Notes: generated by a model not told the origin, from the sequence alone. A stretch of DNA of 64,000 nucleotides from Defluviitalea saccharophila (GCF_038396635.1 NZ_CP121687.1:1178001-1242000), one strand, 5' to 3'; counted from the first letter of the stretch, positions 1 through 9,561 are shown. Numbers and translations: made by a program.

Positions 1-1404
1 GGAATTTTGAGAAGTTAATATCTCGATACGATCTCCATTTTTGATCTGATAATCAAACGTAACGATTTTACCATTTACCTTGGCACCTACCATCTTATTT
101 CCAACGGCACTGTGAATTGAATATGCAAAATCAATTGGAGTAGAGCCATAAGGCAAGCTGATGACATCTCCTTTAGGGGTAAAGGCGTATACCTGATCAT
201 TAAAGATATCCAAATCCAGTCTAAGGGCATCCATGAATTCCCTATTGTCTGACATTTCTCTCTGCCATTCAAGGATTTGTCTAAGCCATGCCAGTTTTTC
301 TTCAGTTTTGTCCTGGGATTTGTCTTGATTCTTGCTTCCTTTTTTACCTTCTTTGTATTTCCAATGGGCAGCAATCCCATATTCCGCCGTACGGTGCATT
401 TCCCATGTACGAATTTGAACTTCAAAAGGTTCTCCCTCAGGACCGATGACACTGGTATGAAGAGACTGATACATATTAGGCTTCGGCATAGCAATATAAT
501 CCTTAAATCTTCCCGGGATCGGTTTATACATTTCATGTACAACACCAAGTACCCCGTAGCAATCTTTGACCGAATCGACTATTGCTCGAATAGCAAACAA
601 ATCAAAGATTTGATCTAAAGTTTTATTTTGGCCTACCATTTTTTTGTAAATGCTAAAAAAGTGTTTTGGTCTTCCTTCAACCGATGCCTTAATGCCTGCT
701 TCCTCAAGTTTTTTCTTAACCTGTTCAATAATTTTTTCTATATATTCTACCCGTTCAATGCGTCTTTTTGCAATTTTTTCCACTAAATCATAATAAGCTT
801 CCGGTTCAAGATACCTAAGGGCTAAATCATCCAACTCCACTTTGATCTTGGAAATACCCAGTCTATGAGCCAAAGGGGCATAGATATGCAGGGTCTCATA
901 AGCCTTTTCTTTTTGCTTTTCTGGGGACATGAAGCGAAGTGTTCTCATATTGTGGAGTCGATCGGCAAGCTTGATTAAGATAACTCTTATATCCTGTGCC
1001 ATGGCTAAAAACATCTTTCGATAGTTCTCTGCCTGTATCTCTTCTTTTTGCATTTCTTTATTACCGGTAGAAAACTCTATCTTTCCTAACTTTGTTACCC
1101 CTTCAACCAATCTTGCGATTTCTTCGCTAAAAAGCCTGGATATATCTTCAAACGTGTAATCGGTATCTTCTATAATATCATGCAGAATTCCTGCCGTTAT
1201 AGATTCTAAGTCCAGCTCCAGTTCAGCCAAAATGACTGCTACTTCCAATGGATGTATAATATATGGTTCTCCAGATTTACGGTATTGATTTTTATGAGCT
1301 TCCTTGGCAAGATTGTAAGCACGCTCAATCATAGAAAAATCATTGGAGGGATGATACGATTGAATTGTGCGTATTAACTTTTGGTAAATCGCTTCGTCGG
1401 GCAT
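1..1404 (-). CDS. rel: Bifunctional (p)ppGpp synthetase/hydrolase (Rel/SpoT family), C-terminus cut by window edge
   Basis: This enzyme makes and degrades the stringent-response alarmone (p)ppGpp from GTP/GDP and ATP in the cytoplasm. The minus-strand translation from the ATG at 1404 (MPDEAIYQKLIRT) gives an N-terminal HD hydrolase domain with the motif HDIIEDT. It then gives the synthetase domain with RFKDYIAMPKPNMYQSLHT and the start of the TGS domain (VYAFTPKGDVISLPYGSTPIDFAYSIH). The RFKD (RXKD-type) motif is the signature of bifunctional Rel enzymes, as opposed to the synthetase-only EXDD type. The reading frame is open to base 1, so the ACT and other regulatory C-terminal domains lie outside the window. 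It sits downstream of recJ and apt, a common clostridial arrangement, with an added pseudouridine synthase gene between. Confidence 0.96.
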   Translation of the reverse strand, partial: MPDEAIYQKLIRTIQSYHPSNDFSMIERAYNLAKEAHKNQYRKSGEPYIIHPLEVAVILAELELDLESITAGILHDIIEDTDYTFEDISRLFSEEIARLVEGVTKLGKIEFSTGNKEMQKEEIQAENYRKMFLAMAQDIRVILIKLADRLHNMRTLRFMSPEKQKEKAYETLHIYAPLAHRLGISKIKVELDDLALRYLEPEAYYDLVEKIAKRRIERVEYIEKIIEQVKKKLEEAGIKASVEGRPKHFFSIYKKMVGQNKTLDQIFDLFAIRAIVDSVKDCYGVLGVVHEMYKPIPGRFKDYIAMPKPNMYQSLHTSVIGPEGEPFEVQIRTWEMHRTAEYGIAAHWKYKEGKKGSKNQDKSQDKTEEKLAWLRQILEWQREMSDNREFMDALRLDLDIFNDQVYAFTPKGDVISLPYGSTPIDFAYSIHSAVGNKMVGAKVNGKIVTFDYQIKNGDRIEILTSQNS

Positions 1405-1519
1405 ATTTTTCCCCCATTCGTGATATATAAACATATTTCCTTTATTATAGTCATTCTGCACTATAAATGCAACATTCTCAAAAAAAGAAACTGAACTGTC
1501 AGACCATTCCATACAAATA

Positions 1520-2209
1520 TTAAAAATTAAAAAGAGCAAAAGGATATTCGGCTGGTTTTAATTCAAAACTGCATACTTTATTGGTTTTAGGATGATTAAA
1601 TGTTATTTTCCATGCCCATAGGGCAATTTGAGTCCATTCTTTTTTCTTTACGAAAATTGGATTGTACTTGTTGTCTCCCCAAAGGGGCAAGCTTTTATTG
1701 GCAAGCTGTACGCGGATTTGATGATGTCTGCCGGTCCTTAATTCGATTTTTAAAAGACTTAGAATGCCTTCTTCAGCAAATGCACTATTTACATATGTAT
1801 ATTCAAGGATGGCTTCTTTTGCTCCTTTAGTGCCTTCGGGAACAACTTTGGATACATTCCTAGCTTGATTTTTTAGAAGATAGTCTTTTATTTCTTCATG
1901 GTCTTTCTCCGGTTTTCCACATACTACAGCTAAATATTCCTTTTTAAATCGGTGGGACTGCATTTGCTCCGACAGTTTTGCATTGGCATCTTTGGTCTTT
2001 GCAAATACCATCAATCCCCCAACAGGTCTGTCCAATCGATGGATTAATCCTACATAGGGATTTCTGGCAGCTGGATACTTCTTTTTCAGGTAATCTTTAA
2101 GGATGCTCAGCATATCCATATCCCTTGTTTTATCCTGCTGTGAAGGAACTTTGGAAGGTTTTTCAACCACAATGATATGAGGGTCTTCGTATATTACTTT
2201 TATATCCAT
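1520..2209 (-). CDS. RluA-family RNA pseudouridine synthase
   Basis: This 229-residue protein is predicted to isomerise specific uridines in rRNA or tRNA to pseudouridine. The catalytic motif GLIHRLDRPVGGLMVFAKT, with the conserved Asp in HRLD, lies near residue 60. RTGRHHQIRVQLA and LPLWGDNKY motifs follow, as expected for the RluA/RluD fold. There is no N-terminal S4 domain, so this is the short RluA-type form. The ATG is preceded by AGGAGAAAACT. The target uridine cannot be predicted. The gene interrupts the usual apt-rel spacing and is separated from apt by a hairpin. Confidence 0.9.
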   Translation of the reverse strand: MDIKVIYEDPHIIVVEKPSKVPSQQDKTRDMDMLSILKDYLKKKYPAARNPYVGLIHRLDRPVGGLMVFAKTKDANAKLSEQMQSHRFKKEYLAVVCGKPEKDHEEIKDYLLKNQARNVSKVVPEGTKGAKEAILEYTYVNSAFAEEGILSLLKIELRTGRHHQIRVQLANKSLPLWGDNKYNPIFVKKKEWTQIALWAWKITFNHPKTNKVCSFELKPAEYPFALFNF

Positions 2210-2241
2210 AGTTTTCTCCTTTTTTCAAAGATTAAACTTTT

Positions 2242-2290
2242 CTTTTTATTGCATAAGAAATTCGGAAGAATTTCCTATGCGATAAAAAAT
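2242..2290 (+). repeat. Hairpin-only copy of the structured repeat
   Basis: A CTTTTT run is followed by an imperfect inverted repeat (arms 2248-2263 and 2268-2283, around a 4-base loop) and then an A-run. The same CTTTTT plus hairpin occurs at 18781-18822, and a diverged form at 48291-48333. The longer upstream core found at those two places is absent here, where the start of the pseudouridine synthase gene lies close by. On the minus strand it could also serve as a terminator for apt, since the complement ends in T-rich sequence. Confidence 0.7.
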
Positions 2291-2316
2291 AATGGAACGC
2301 AGTATGCGTTCCGTAA

Positions 2317-2829
2317 TTAGTATTTTATAATAGATTCTACACTATAGTCTTTTAAAACATCTCTGCCCTTTAAAAACTCTAACTCAATCAAATAGACAAG
2401 CTTGACTACTTCTCCGCCAACTTGTTCGATCAAATCAATAATCGCCTTGGAGGTTCCTCCAGTTGCCAATAAGTCATCTATGATTACTACTTTTTGACCG
2501 GGTTTAATCGCGTCAATATGCATTTCAATGGTTGCTGTTCCATACTCTAAATCATACTCTTTTTCAACAGTTTCATAAGGTAATTTTCCTTTTTTGCGTA
2601 TAGGAATAAACCCTTTATTCATGTTGTATGCTAAAGGAACACCAAAAATAAAACCTCTAGATTCCGGTCCTATAATGAGGTCGAAATCTACTCCCTCCAG
2701 TTTATCCATCATTTGATCAATAGATGCTTTTAACCCTTCAGGACTTTGCAAAATAGGTGTGATATCCTTAAATACAATGCCTTCCTTTGGAAAGTCTAGT
2801 ACATCTCTTACAATCTGCTTTAAATCCAT
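2317..2829 (-). CDS. apt: Adenine phosphoribosyltransferase
   Basis: The enzyme salvages adenine by joining it to PRPP, giving AMP and pyrophosphate. The 170-residue length is normal for the family. The PRPP-binding motif VVIIDDLLATGGT is at residues 114-126, and the upstream GPESRGFIFG motif is at about 54-63. The start codon lies one base after the recJ stop (TAG-A-ATG), and its ribosome site GAGGGGG is inside the end of recJ, so the two genes are translationally coupled. Confidence 0.97.
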   Translation of the reverse strand: MDLKQIVRDVLDFPKEGIVFKDITPILQSPEGLKASIDQMMDKLEGVDFDLIIGPESRGFIFGVPLAYNMNKGFIPIRKKGKLPYETVEKEYDLEYGTATIEMHIDAIKPGQKVVIIDDLLATGGTSKAIIDLIEQVGGEVVKLVYLIELEFLKGRDVLKDYSVESIIKY

Positions 2830-2830
2830 T

Positions 2831-5281
2831 CTATTTCCCCCTCTGGTTCTCTTCTAAATGTTTACTCCACTGAATCATTTTTTGAAGTACCTTAGAGGAC
2901 TCTAAAGATACTTTTTGATTCGAAATGTCGTGGAAAAATACAATATCATTTTCAAACTTATAACGTATTAAACCTAATTCTTCAAAAACATCCATACACA
3001 ATAGTATCTTAAATACATTCATATCTGCTGCTTTATTACATTCCGCCAAAAGGCTGTCTATAAAGGCAGAATAAACATTTAAACTTTCAAGCAATTTTAT
3101 ATGTCTATATAGAACTGCAAAATCTTGACGATTAGGAATCAAAATTTTTAGTTCATCCTGATGAATGGTATAGTTTTTCTCAACCCAGTATAGGATATCT
3201 GTTTTTTTCTTAAGCAAGCCATACTCTGAATGACTCCACAATGGGTCGTAAAGAACCACCTTCTCGTATCCATTAAAATCAATTTGTCCAATGATGGGAT
3301 TAACAACGATATCATACTCACTTTTTGAACCACAAATATTAGTATACCAAACTTTTGGCTTTTTGTTAAATAGATTTTGATGATTTTTAATTTCTTTCAT
3401 AAGCTTTACTAAATTTGCTTTGGTATGCACTAAGAGGATCGTTTTTCGATCATCAAATAAATCTTCCACGGAAAGCTTATATTTTGAATTCAAATCTATA
3501 AAATCATCTTTTTGTTTTATGTCCATATGCTGAAATAAATGATATAAAGACAAATAGTAATTGTAAGTTATCTCATCTTCTTCAGTATATTTTAAGTCCT
3601 TGATCACGAGCTGAGGTTCTATCACTTGATTCCATTCATTGATTTCCAGGGCAATAACCGCAGAAATTTTCCGTCCAAAATTTAGATATTTGCTATAATC
3701 CCCCATGCCAAAACCAATGCCGTTTATAGTTTTATTGGAATTTGTAAAAGAAATCTTTAAGTGAGTTCCGTCTTTTCCCACAGGACGAATGCTACCTATT
3801 TCCCCCTCAAAAGAAAAGAGGGGCTGAGGATTGCCGACACCGTAGGGCTCCATCAACGCTAATTCAGAAGCCAAATCTAAATTAATGTCTTCTGTTTTGA
3901 TATGCGCATCCAGATAGATTTTTGGTATTAATGTCTCATCATCCATTATATTATTGGCATATTCATTAATAAAAATTCTAAAATCCTTAATATTTTCTGC
4001 AGGCATAGATAAACCTGCTGCCATTTCATGCCCTCCGAATTTTGTAAGGAATTGACTGCTTCTGCAAAGGGCCTCAAAAATATTAAAGCCTGCTACACTT
4101 CTTGCGGAACCCTTGGCTACCCCATCTTCTATACTCAGCAGAATAGCAGGCCTGTAGAATTTTTCCATAATTCTTGAAGCGGCTATCCCTATTACCCCAT
4201 GATGCCATTTTTCAGAAACAATGACAATGACTTTTGTCTCTTTCATATCAAGTTCTTTTTCAATAAGTTCCAGGGCCTCTTCCAAGATTGTCTGTTCCAT
4301 TTCTTGTCTGCGTCTATTCTCTTCATTGAGTTCTTCCGCAATAGAAGCCGCCATATTTTCATCTTGAGTAATAAATAACTCTATCCCTCTGCTTGCATCT
4401 CCTACTCTTCCTGCCGCATTTAATCTGGGGGCTATACCAAATCCTATAAGTCCCGTACTAATAGCTCCGCCTTTATATCCTGACACCTTAAGAAGTGCTC
4501 TAAGACCTACATTCCAAGTGTTTGGAATACTTTCAAATCCTTTTTTAACAAAGACTCTATTCTCGTCCACTAATGAAACAACATCTGCCACTGTACCGAC
4601 AGCTACAATATCGATATACTTCCAAATACGCTCTTCTACTTTAAGCTTTTTCGCCAGTCCATGAATGAGTTTAAAGGTAACGCCAACCCCGGCTAAAAGT
4701 TTAAAAGGATAGCTGCATTCCTTCTGCTTCGGGTCGATCACCGCATAAGCATCTGGAATTTCACTTTGACATTCATGGTGGTCTGTGATAATAAGATCTA
4801 TTCCTATTTCTTTCGCAAATTTTGCTTCATTGACAGCAGCAATTCCCGTATCCACCGTAATAATAATCTCCGTCCCGCTGTCTTTAAGCTTTTTAATTGC
4901 ATCTATATTAAGTCCGTAGCCCTCTTCTATACGATCTGGAATATAATAGTCTATATTCCCTCCATTTTCTTTTAAAAACATAAAAAGAATTGAAGTACTG
5001 GTGATACCATCGACATCATAATCCCCGTAAACCGTCATTTTTCTTTTCTCTGCTAATCCTTCTAAAATCCTGTCCACCGCTTTTTCCATATCTTTTAGCA
5101 AAAAAGGATTATGAAGTCTGGAATAATCAGGATGTAAAAAGGACATCATATCATCTGTATTTTTAATTCCTCTATTCTTTAAGACTTTAGCCATTAACGC
5201 AGAAACCGGCAATTGATCTGTTTGACCCGAATCACTTTCTATATCACCACGATACACCCATAAATTTTTTGATTTAATCAT
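2831..5281 (-). CDS. recJ: Single-stranded-DNA-specific 5'-3' exonuclease RecJ
   Basis: RecJ degrades single-stranded DNA 5' to 3' in recombination and mismatch or base-excision repair. The protein has the DHH-superfamily metal-binding motifs GDYDVDG (residues 86-92) and DHH (167-169). It also has the DHHA1 motif FGGHEMAAGLS near residue 410. At 816 residues it is longer than the roughly 580-residue E. coli form. The C-terminal extension of over 200 residues is typical of Firmicutes RecJ and has no motif I recognise. GGAGGG precedes the ATG by five bases. It is the first gene of the recJ-apt unit. Confidence 0.96.
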   Translation of the reverse strand: MIKSKNLWVYRGDIESDSGQTDQLPVSALMAKVLKNRGIKNTDDMMSFLHPDYSRLHNPFLLKDMEKAVDRILEGLAEKRKMTVYGDYDVDGITSTSILFMFLKENGGNIDYYIPDRIEEGYGLNIDAIKKLKDSGTEIIITVDTGIAAVNEAKFAKEIGIDLIITDHHECQSEIPDAYAVIDPKQKECSYPFKLLAGVGVTFKLIHGLAKKLKVEERIWKYIDIVAVGTVADVVSLVDENRVFVKKGFESIPNTWNVGLRALLKVSGYKGGAISTGLIGFGIAPRLNAAGRVGDASRGIELFITQDENMAASIAEELNEENRRRQEMEQTILEEALELIEKELDMKETKVIVIVSEKWHHGVIGIAASRIMEKFYRPAILLSIEDGVAKGSARSVAGFNIFEALCRSSQFLTKFGGHEMAAGLSMPAENIKDFRIFINEYANNIMDDETLIPKIYLDAHIKTEDINLDLASELALMEPYGVGNPQPLFSFEGEIGSIRPVGKDGTHLKISFTNSNKTINGIGFGMGDYSKYLNFGRKISAVIALEINEWNQVIEPQLVIKDLKYTEEDEITYNYYLSLYHLFQHMDIKQKDDFIDLNSKYKLSVEDLFDDRKTILLVHTKANLVKLMKEIKNHQNLFNKKPKVWYTNICGSKSEYDIVVNPIIGQIDFNGYEKVVLYDPLWSHSEYGLLKKKTDILYWVEKNYTIHQDELKILIPNRQDFAVLYRHIKLLESLNVYSAFIDSLLAECNKAADMNVFKILLCMDVFEELGLIRYKFENDIVFFHDISNQKVSLESSKVLQKMIQWSKHLEENQRGK

Positions 5282-5369
5282 TTTATCCCTCCATAGTCGC
5301 AGCTTTTATTATAACCAAGCAGCAAAAAAAAGTCCACGAGATTTTCTTGTACCAAAATTGTGTAGAATA

Positions 5370-5378
5370 TGCTATAAT
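5370..5378 (+). promoter_or_regulatory. Extended -10 promoter for the S1-domain gene
   Basis: TGCTATAAT is a perfect extended -10 element. A TTGTAC at 5348-5353 is a poorly spaced possible -35. Transcription would start near 5385, downstream of an alternative upstream ATG at 5358, which supports the start at 5409 for the gene. Confidence 0.65.
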
Positions 5379-5408
5379 GGAGTTGCAATAAAATATAGGA
5401 GTGTTGAT

Positions 5409-5777
5409 ATGTCAAGTAAATATCAAGTTGGTCAAATTGTAGAGGGTACAATTAACAGTATTAAACCGTTTGGAGCTTTTGTAACCCTGGATGAGTCTAC
5501 CCAGGGATTAGTCCATATCTCTCAGGTTACACACGGTTTCCTAAAGGATATCAATGAAGTTGTTTCCGTAGGAGATAAGGTAAAAGTTAAAATTGTATCC
5601 ATCGACGCTCAAACGGGCAAAATTTCGCTTTCTATGAAAGATGCTGTTGCTAAAAAGCCTGTTGAAAGTGCTCAACCAGCTGCTTCCGACAAAGACCGCC
5701 TGGAAGATATGCTAAAAGATTTTTTAAAACATTCTAATGAGAGACAAGCGGCTTTAAATAAGCGAAATAATCGTTAA
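5409..5777 (+). CDS. S1 RNA-binding domain protein (YugI/GSP13-like)
   Basis: This 122-residue protein has a single N-terminal S1 domain (residues ~5-75). Its motifs GQIVEGTINSIKPFGAFV, QGLVHISQV and KVKVKIVSIDAQTGKISLSMK are the canonical S1 OB-fold strands that bind RNA. A short basic and acidic tail follows. Proteins of this type associate with ribosomes and influence translation, by family knowledge of B. subtilis YugI/GSP13. The start is placed at the ATG after AGGAGTGTTGAT, because the longer frame would begin upstream of the -10 box. It is monocistronic and ends at a strong bidirectional terminator. Confidence 0.9.
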   Translation: MSSKYQVGQIVEGTINSIKPFGAFVTLDESTQGLVHISQVTHGFLKDINEVVSVGDKVKVKIVSIDAQTGKISLSMKDAVAKKPVESAQPAASDKDRLEDMLKDFLKHSNERQAALNKRNNR

Positions 5778-5779
5778 AC

Positions 5780-5826
5780 ATCACAAAGACCTGCCAACTG
5801 GCAGGTCTTTGTGATTTTCTTTTTAT
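5780..5826. terminator. Bidirectional terminator between the S1 gene and secF
   Basis: A perfect inverted repeat of about 16 base pairs (arms start ATCACAAAGACCTG and CAGGTCTTTGTGAT) is followed by TTTTCTTTTT on the plus strand. It separates two convergent genes. Confidence 0.9.
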
Positions 5827-5830
5827 GCGA

Positions 5831-6724
5831 TTATGCAGTTTTAGCAATTGATTTTTTATGGAATTCATACCATAAAGGACTTGCAATAAAGATAGAAGAA
5901 TAAGTTCCTGAAATAATTCCTACAATCAATGGCAATGCAAATTCTTTTATGGATGGTACACCTAAGAAATACAACATTGTTATAGTGACCAAGGTGGTTA
6001 TAGAAGTATTAATTGAGCGAACAATAGTCTGAGATACGCTCTTGTCTATTAGTCCTTCTAAATCGCCTTTTTTTGCTACTTTTTTATTTTCACGAATTCT
6101 ATCAAATACGACAATCGTATCATTGATGGAATAACCTACAATGGTTAGAATAGCAGCAATAAATGAATTATTAACTGGAACTCGTGCAATGGAATATACC
6201 GCTAATACGATGAATACGTCATGTATTAATGGCAATACAGCAGCAAGACCAAATCTCCAGTCTTTAAAACGCAGTGTAATATAAATAAGCATTAATATCG
6301 AAGATACAAGTAATGCCTGCAGTGCTTTGAGCTGCATTTCTGTACTGATGGTCGGAGAAACATCATCTACATTTAATAAATCATTCATTCCGTCTAAATT
6401 GTATTTGTCTTTTAAAGCATTGTATAATTTTGCTCTTGTTTCTGGATCTATAGATTTCGTCTTGATTGACACACCCTGAGCTCCAGAACGAGTAATCTGA
6501 GGATTTTCATCTCCTGTAATTTCTACAACAACAGGTCTAATATCATTTGCGATATCAAAGTCTTGTCCAATATTAACTTCCATTACGGTTCCGCCGATAA
6601 ATTCAACATCAAAATTTAAAATTCCATTACCCATAAATGCATTGATTGGCATGGCCAATAATCCTGCAAGAATAATGATAATTGAAATAGTAAACCAGGT
6701 TTTACGTTTTTCAATAATATTCAT
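5831..6724 (-). CDS. secF: Protein translocase subunit SecF
   Basis: SecF pairs with SecD to use the ion-motive force to help pull secreted proteins through SecYEG. The 297-residue protein has a first membrane helix at about 12-30 and an extracytoplasmic P1 domain (FIGGTVMEVNIG). Five further helices follow, with the SecF-typical D4 motif near YSINDTIVVFDRIRENKK. The ribosome site AAAGGAGG is well placed. The gene starts 14 bases after secD, so the two are one operon. Confidence 0.96.
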   Translation of the reverse strand: MNIIEKRKTWFTISIIIILAGLLAMPINAFMGNGILNFDVEFIGGTVMEVNIGQDFDIANDIRPVVVEITGDENPQITRSGAQGVSIKTKSIDPETRAKLYNALKDKYNLDGMNDLLNVDDVSPTISTEMQLKALQALLVSSILMLIYITLRFKDWRFGLAAVLPLIHDVFIVLAVYSIARVPVNNSFIAAILTIVGYSINDTIVVFDRIRENKKVAKKGDLEGLIDKSVSQTIVRSINTSITTLVTITMLYFLGVPSIKEFALPLIVGIISGTYSSIFIASPLWYEFHKKSIAKTA

Positions 6725-6738
6725 CTTCTCGGCCTCCT

Positions 6739-7965
6739 TTATTTCGCACCATATAGTTTTGGATTTTTCAGCCCGAGATTAACGAACTGCTTAACAATAA
6801 TTCTTGTAACTACCAATGCGGTGAACATTGAAACAAGAATACCGATGCCCAGAGTTTGTGCAAAACTTTTAATAAGCCCTGTACCGATCCAATATAATAC
6901 ACCTGCAGCGATTAATGTGGTTACATTTCCGTCTAAAATCGCAGAAAATGCTTTATCAAAACCTGCATCTACAGCAGCTCTTAAAGTTTTGCCCGCATTT
7001 AATTCTTCCTGAATTCTCGCAAAGATAATAACATTTGCATCTACCGCCATACCTACGGATAAGATGATACCAGCTATACCTGGAAGGGTTAATGTTGATT
7101 GTAAATAGCTTAAAATAATCACTACTACTCCACAGTAGAATAGTAAAGCTAAATCAGCAGCCAAGCCAGGAACTCTATATACAACAAGCATAAATAATAA
7201 TACTAAAATAATTCCAATAAAACCTGCTTTAAGACTGGTTTCTAATGCACTCGCACCTAATTTAGCACCAACGCTGTTACTTTGAAGTGGAGTCAATTTA
7301 AAAGGAAGTGCTCCGGCTTTAATTCTTGCAGCCAATTCATCCGCCTCTTCTATAGTACCAACACCTTCTATGATAGCATTCCCTTCAGTAATAACAGCAT
7401 TTACTTTTGGGGCACTGATAATTGTTTCATCAAGAGCAATCATAATAATTTGTCCAACATATTTTTCTGTTGCTTTTGCAAAAGCGTCTTTTCCTTTTGA
7501 ATTAAATTCTAAAGCAACAACTGCTTTTGTAATCCCATTATCATTAATCATTTCTCTTCTGGCATCTTTTACTTCATTACCAGTTAAAATAACTTCTCCT
7601 TCAGGGCTAAGGAATTGAAGCTGTGCAGTTGCACCAATATCTTCTATAGCCTTATTAGGATCTTCTACTCCGGGTATATCTACACGGATTCTTCTATTTC
7701 CTTCTCTAGCTACTTCTGCTTCTGTGTAATTACCACGGTCCAATCTTCCTTGAATCATTTCAATGGCAGCACTCATCTCTTCAGCGGTAGGATTTTCTTT
7801 ATCAGCTTCATAAACAATATTCACTCCACCTTTTAAATCCAATCCCTGTCTGATGTTTTGAGCACCTAAAAAATTATTTTCACCAATTCCAAAATAGGCT
7901 ACTCCGCCTGTCAGTCCAATAAGAACGACAATTAAAAGTAATATCAATCCGCTCTTGACTTTCAT
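6739..7965 (-). CDS. secD: Protein translocase subunit SecD
   Basis: SecD forms the SecDF complex that drives late steps of Sec-dependent export. The protein has an N-terminal helix and the conserved QNIRQGLDLKGGVNIVYE motif at the start of the P1 domain. The C-terminal RND-like helices contain LPGIAGIILSVGMAVDANVIIFARI. I chose the ATG at 7965 (408 residues, MKVKSGL) because GGGAGA lies just upstream of it. An in-frame ATG at 7983 lacks its own ribosome site. The short size is normal for Gram-positive SecD. Confidence 0.95.
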   Translation of the reverse strand: MKVKSGLILLLIVVLIGLTGGVAYFGIGENNFLGAQNIRQGLDLKGGVNIVYEADKENPTAEEMSAAIEMIQGRLDRGNYTEAEVAREGNRRIRVDIPGVEDPNKAIEDIGATAQLQFLSPEGEVILTGNEVKDARREMINDNGITKAVVALEFNSKGKDAFAKATEKYVGQIIMIALDETIISAPKVNAVITEGNAIIEGVGTIEEADELAARIKAGALPFKLTPLQSNSVGAKLGASALETSLKAGFIGIILVLLFMLVVYRVPGLAADLALLFYCGVVVIILSYLQSTLTLPGIAGIILSVGMAVDANVIIFARIQEELNAGKTLRAAVDAGFDKAFSAILDGNVTTLIAAGVLYWIGTGLIKSFAQTLGIGILVSMFTALVVTRIIVKQFVNLGLKNPKLYGAK

Positions 7966-8123
7966 TGTTTTTTCTCCCTTCATACAAAATACACAAATTT
8001 AATTATATGCTTTATCCTAGGTTACGTCAATATTTTTACAACTATTATATTTTATTTTGCATAATTTTTCCCTAATGTGTCTTTTGTTGTAATAACAATG
8101 TTCCCCTCGTTTATTCATAAAAT

Positions 8124-8154
8124 CTGCAGGCCGGCCATATGGACCGACCTGCAG
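8124..8154 (-). terminator. Terminator downstream of scfB
   Basis: A near-perfect inverted repeat (CTGCAGG...CCTGCAG arms with GG/CC-rich inner pairs) is followed on the minus strand by ATTTTAT. It lies just after the scfB stop codon. Confidence 0.7.
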
Positions 8155-8163
8155 GAATATGAT

Positions 8164-9516
8164 TTACTCTGCCAGTTTTGCCGTTACGTATAAAGCACAT
8201 TCTACTCTTTTCTTTTCTAACTCGCAGCCGATTTTATAAGGTATATGAATGTCCCCATGGAACTGATAGGCATTGGCTGCACAGCCTCCGCTGCAGTAAA
8301 ACTTTGCCCAACAGTTTTTACATTCATCTTTGGCATAAACATTGCAAGCCTGGAATTGCTTTTGCATGGGCAAATTCTGAATACCTTCGAAGACAGTTCC
8401 CATTTTGAATTCTTCCAACCCTACAAATTGGTGACATGGATACAAATCTCCTTCCGGGGTAACCGCCAGATACTCGGAACCGGAGCCACATCCTGCAAGT
8501 CTTTTTGCAACACAGGGTCCTTGAGTTAAATCAATCATAAAATGGAAAAAGTTAAAACCTTGTCCTTCCTTCTTACGATGAACCAGTTCTCTTGCCAGTT
8601 CTTCATACTGTGCATATAGCATCGGCAAATCTTCTTCTCTAAGGGCATAGGACATCTCTTTTGGTGCTACGACAGGTTCTACAGAAACCTGCTTAAAGCC
8701 TAAGTCTGCCAAATGCAGTACGTCCTTGGCAAAATCAAGATTCTCCCTTGTAAAAGTGCCTCGTACATAATAATTGGTTTGATTTCGGCTATCGGCAATC
8801 TTTTTAAACTTTGGCACTACGATATCATAGCTTCCTTTATGATTAACGGTATAGCGCATTCTGTCATGAACTTCTTTTCTGCCGTCAATACTTAAAACGA
8901 CATTATGCATATGTTCGTTGATATATGCTTGTATATCATCATCTAATAGAACCCCGTTGGTGGTAATGGTAAAACGGAAATTCTTATTATGCTTCTCTTC
9001 GATGCTTCTTGCATAATCTACAATTTCTTTTACAACCTCAAAATTCATAAGAGGTTCTCCGCCAAAAAAGTCAATTTCTAAGTTGCGGCGGTTTCCTGAA
9101 GCCTGAATTAAGAAATCAATGGCTTTTTTTCCTACTTCGGCACTCATCAGGGAACGATGACCTCTATATTCCCCTTCTCCTGCAAAACAATATTTGCATT
9201 TCAGATTACAGTCATGGGCAATATGAAGGCATAAGGCTTTTACAATAGGATTTCTTCCCTGAAATTGACTTAAATAATCCACATACATATCTTCTGTGAA
9301 AAGAAGTCCTTCTTTTTCTAAGGCTTCTATTTCTTCGATCGCTTCTTCTACTTGGGATATTTCATACTTTTCTTTGTACTTTTGTATGAGTTGATCCCTG
9401 GAATATTTTTTGTAATCATCGACTAATTCATAAACAATGTCATCTACCACATGAACAGCTCCGCTATATATGTCAAGAACCATGTTCACTCCGTCCATGG
9501 AAAACTTATGTATCAT
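8164..9516 (-). CDS. scfB: SCIFF peptide radical SAM maturase (thioether-forming)
   Basis: This radical SAM enzyme installs thioether (sactionine-type) cross-links in the six-cysteine SCIFF peptide encoded just upstream. The 450-residue protein begins with a peptide-recognition region (residues 1-90). The radical SAM cluster motif CNLKCKYC follows (Cys103, 107, 110), with FFGGEPLMNFE behind it. The C-terminal SPASM/twitch region has many cysteines (GCGSGSEYLAVTPEGDLYPC, CKNCWAKFYCSGGCAAN) that hold auxiliary Fe-S clusters. The family and its partner peptide are established in Clostridia. The role of the finished product is unknown. Confidence 0.95.
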   Translation of the reverse strand: MIHKFSMDGVNMVLDIYSGAVHVVDDIVYELVDDYKKYSRDQLIQKYKEKYEISQVEEAIEEIEALEKEGLLFTEDMYVDYLSQFQGRNPIVKALCLHIAHDCNLKCKYCFAGEGEYRGHRSLMSAEVGKKAIDFLIQASGNRRNLEIDFFGGEPLMNFEVVKEIVDYARSIEEKHNKNFRFTITTNGVLLDDDIQAYINEHMHNVVLSIDGRKEVHDRMRYTVNHKGSYDIVVPKFKKIADSRNQTNYYVRGTFTRENLDFAKDVLHLADLGFKQVSVEPVVAPKEMSYALREEDLPMLYAQYEELARELVHRKKEGQGFNFFHFMIDLTQGPCVAKRLAGCGSGSEYLAVTPEGDLYPCHQFVGLEEFKMGTVFEGIQNLPMQKQFQACNVYAKDECKNCWAKFYCSGGCAANAYQFHGDIHIPYKIGCELEKKRVECALYVTAKLAE

Positions 9517-9561
9517 TCTATCACTCCAATTTCTATTTTAGTACATTATATTTTATACAGT

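Noticed and set aside
277-618. Plus-strand frame of 113 codons
   Set aside because: It is a shadow of the rel gene, which has strong family motifs on the minus strand.
5358-5408. Upstream in-frame start for the S1-domain protein
   Set aside because: It would lie upstream of the TGCTATAAT -10 element, so the transcript would not include it. The ATG at 5409 has a ribosome site.
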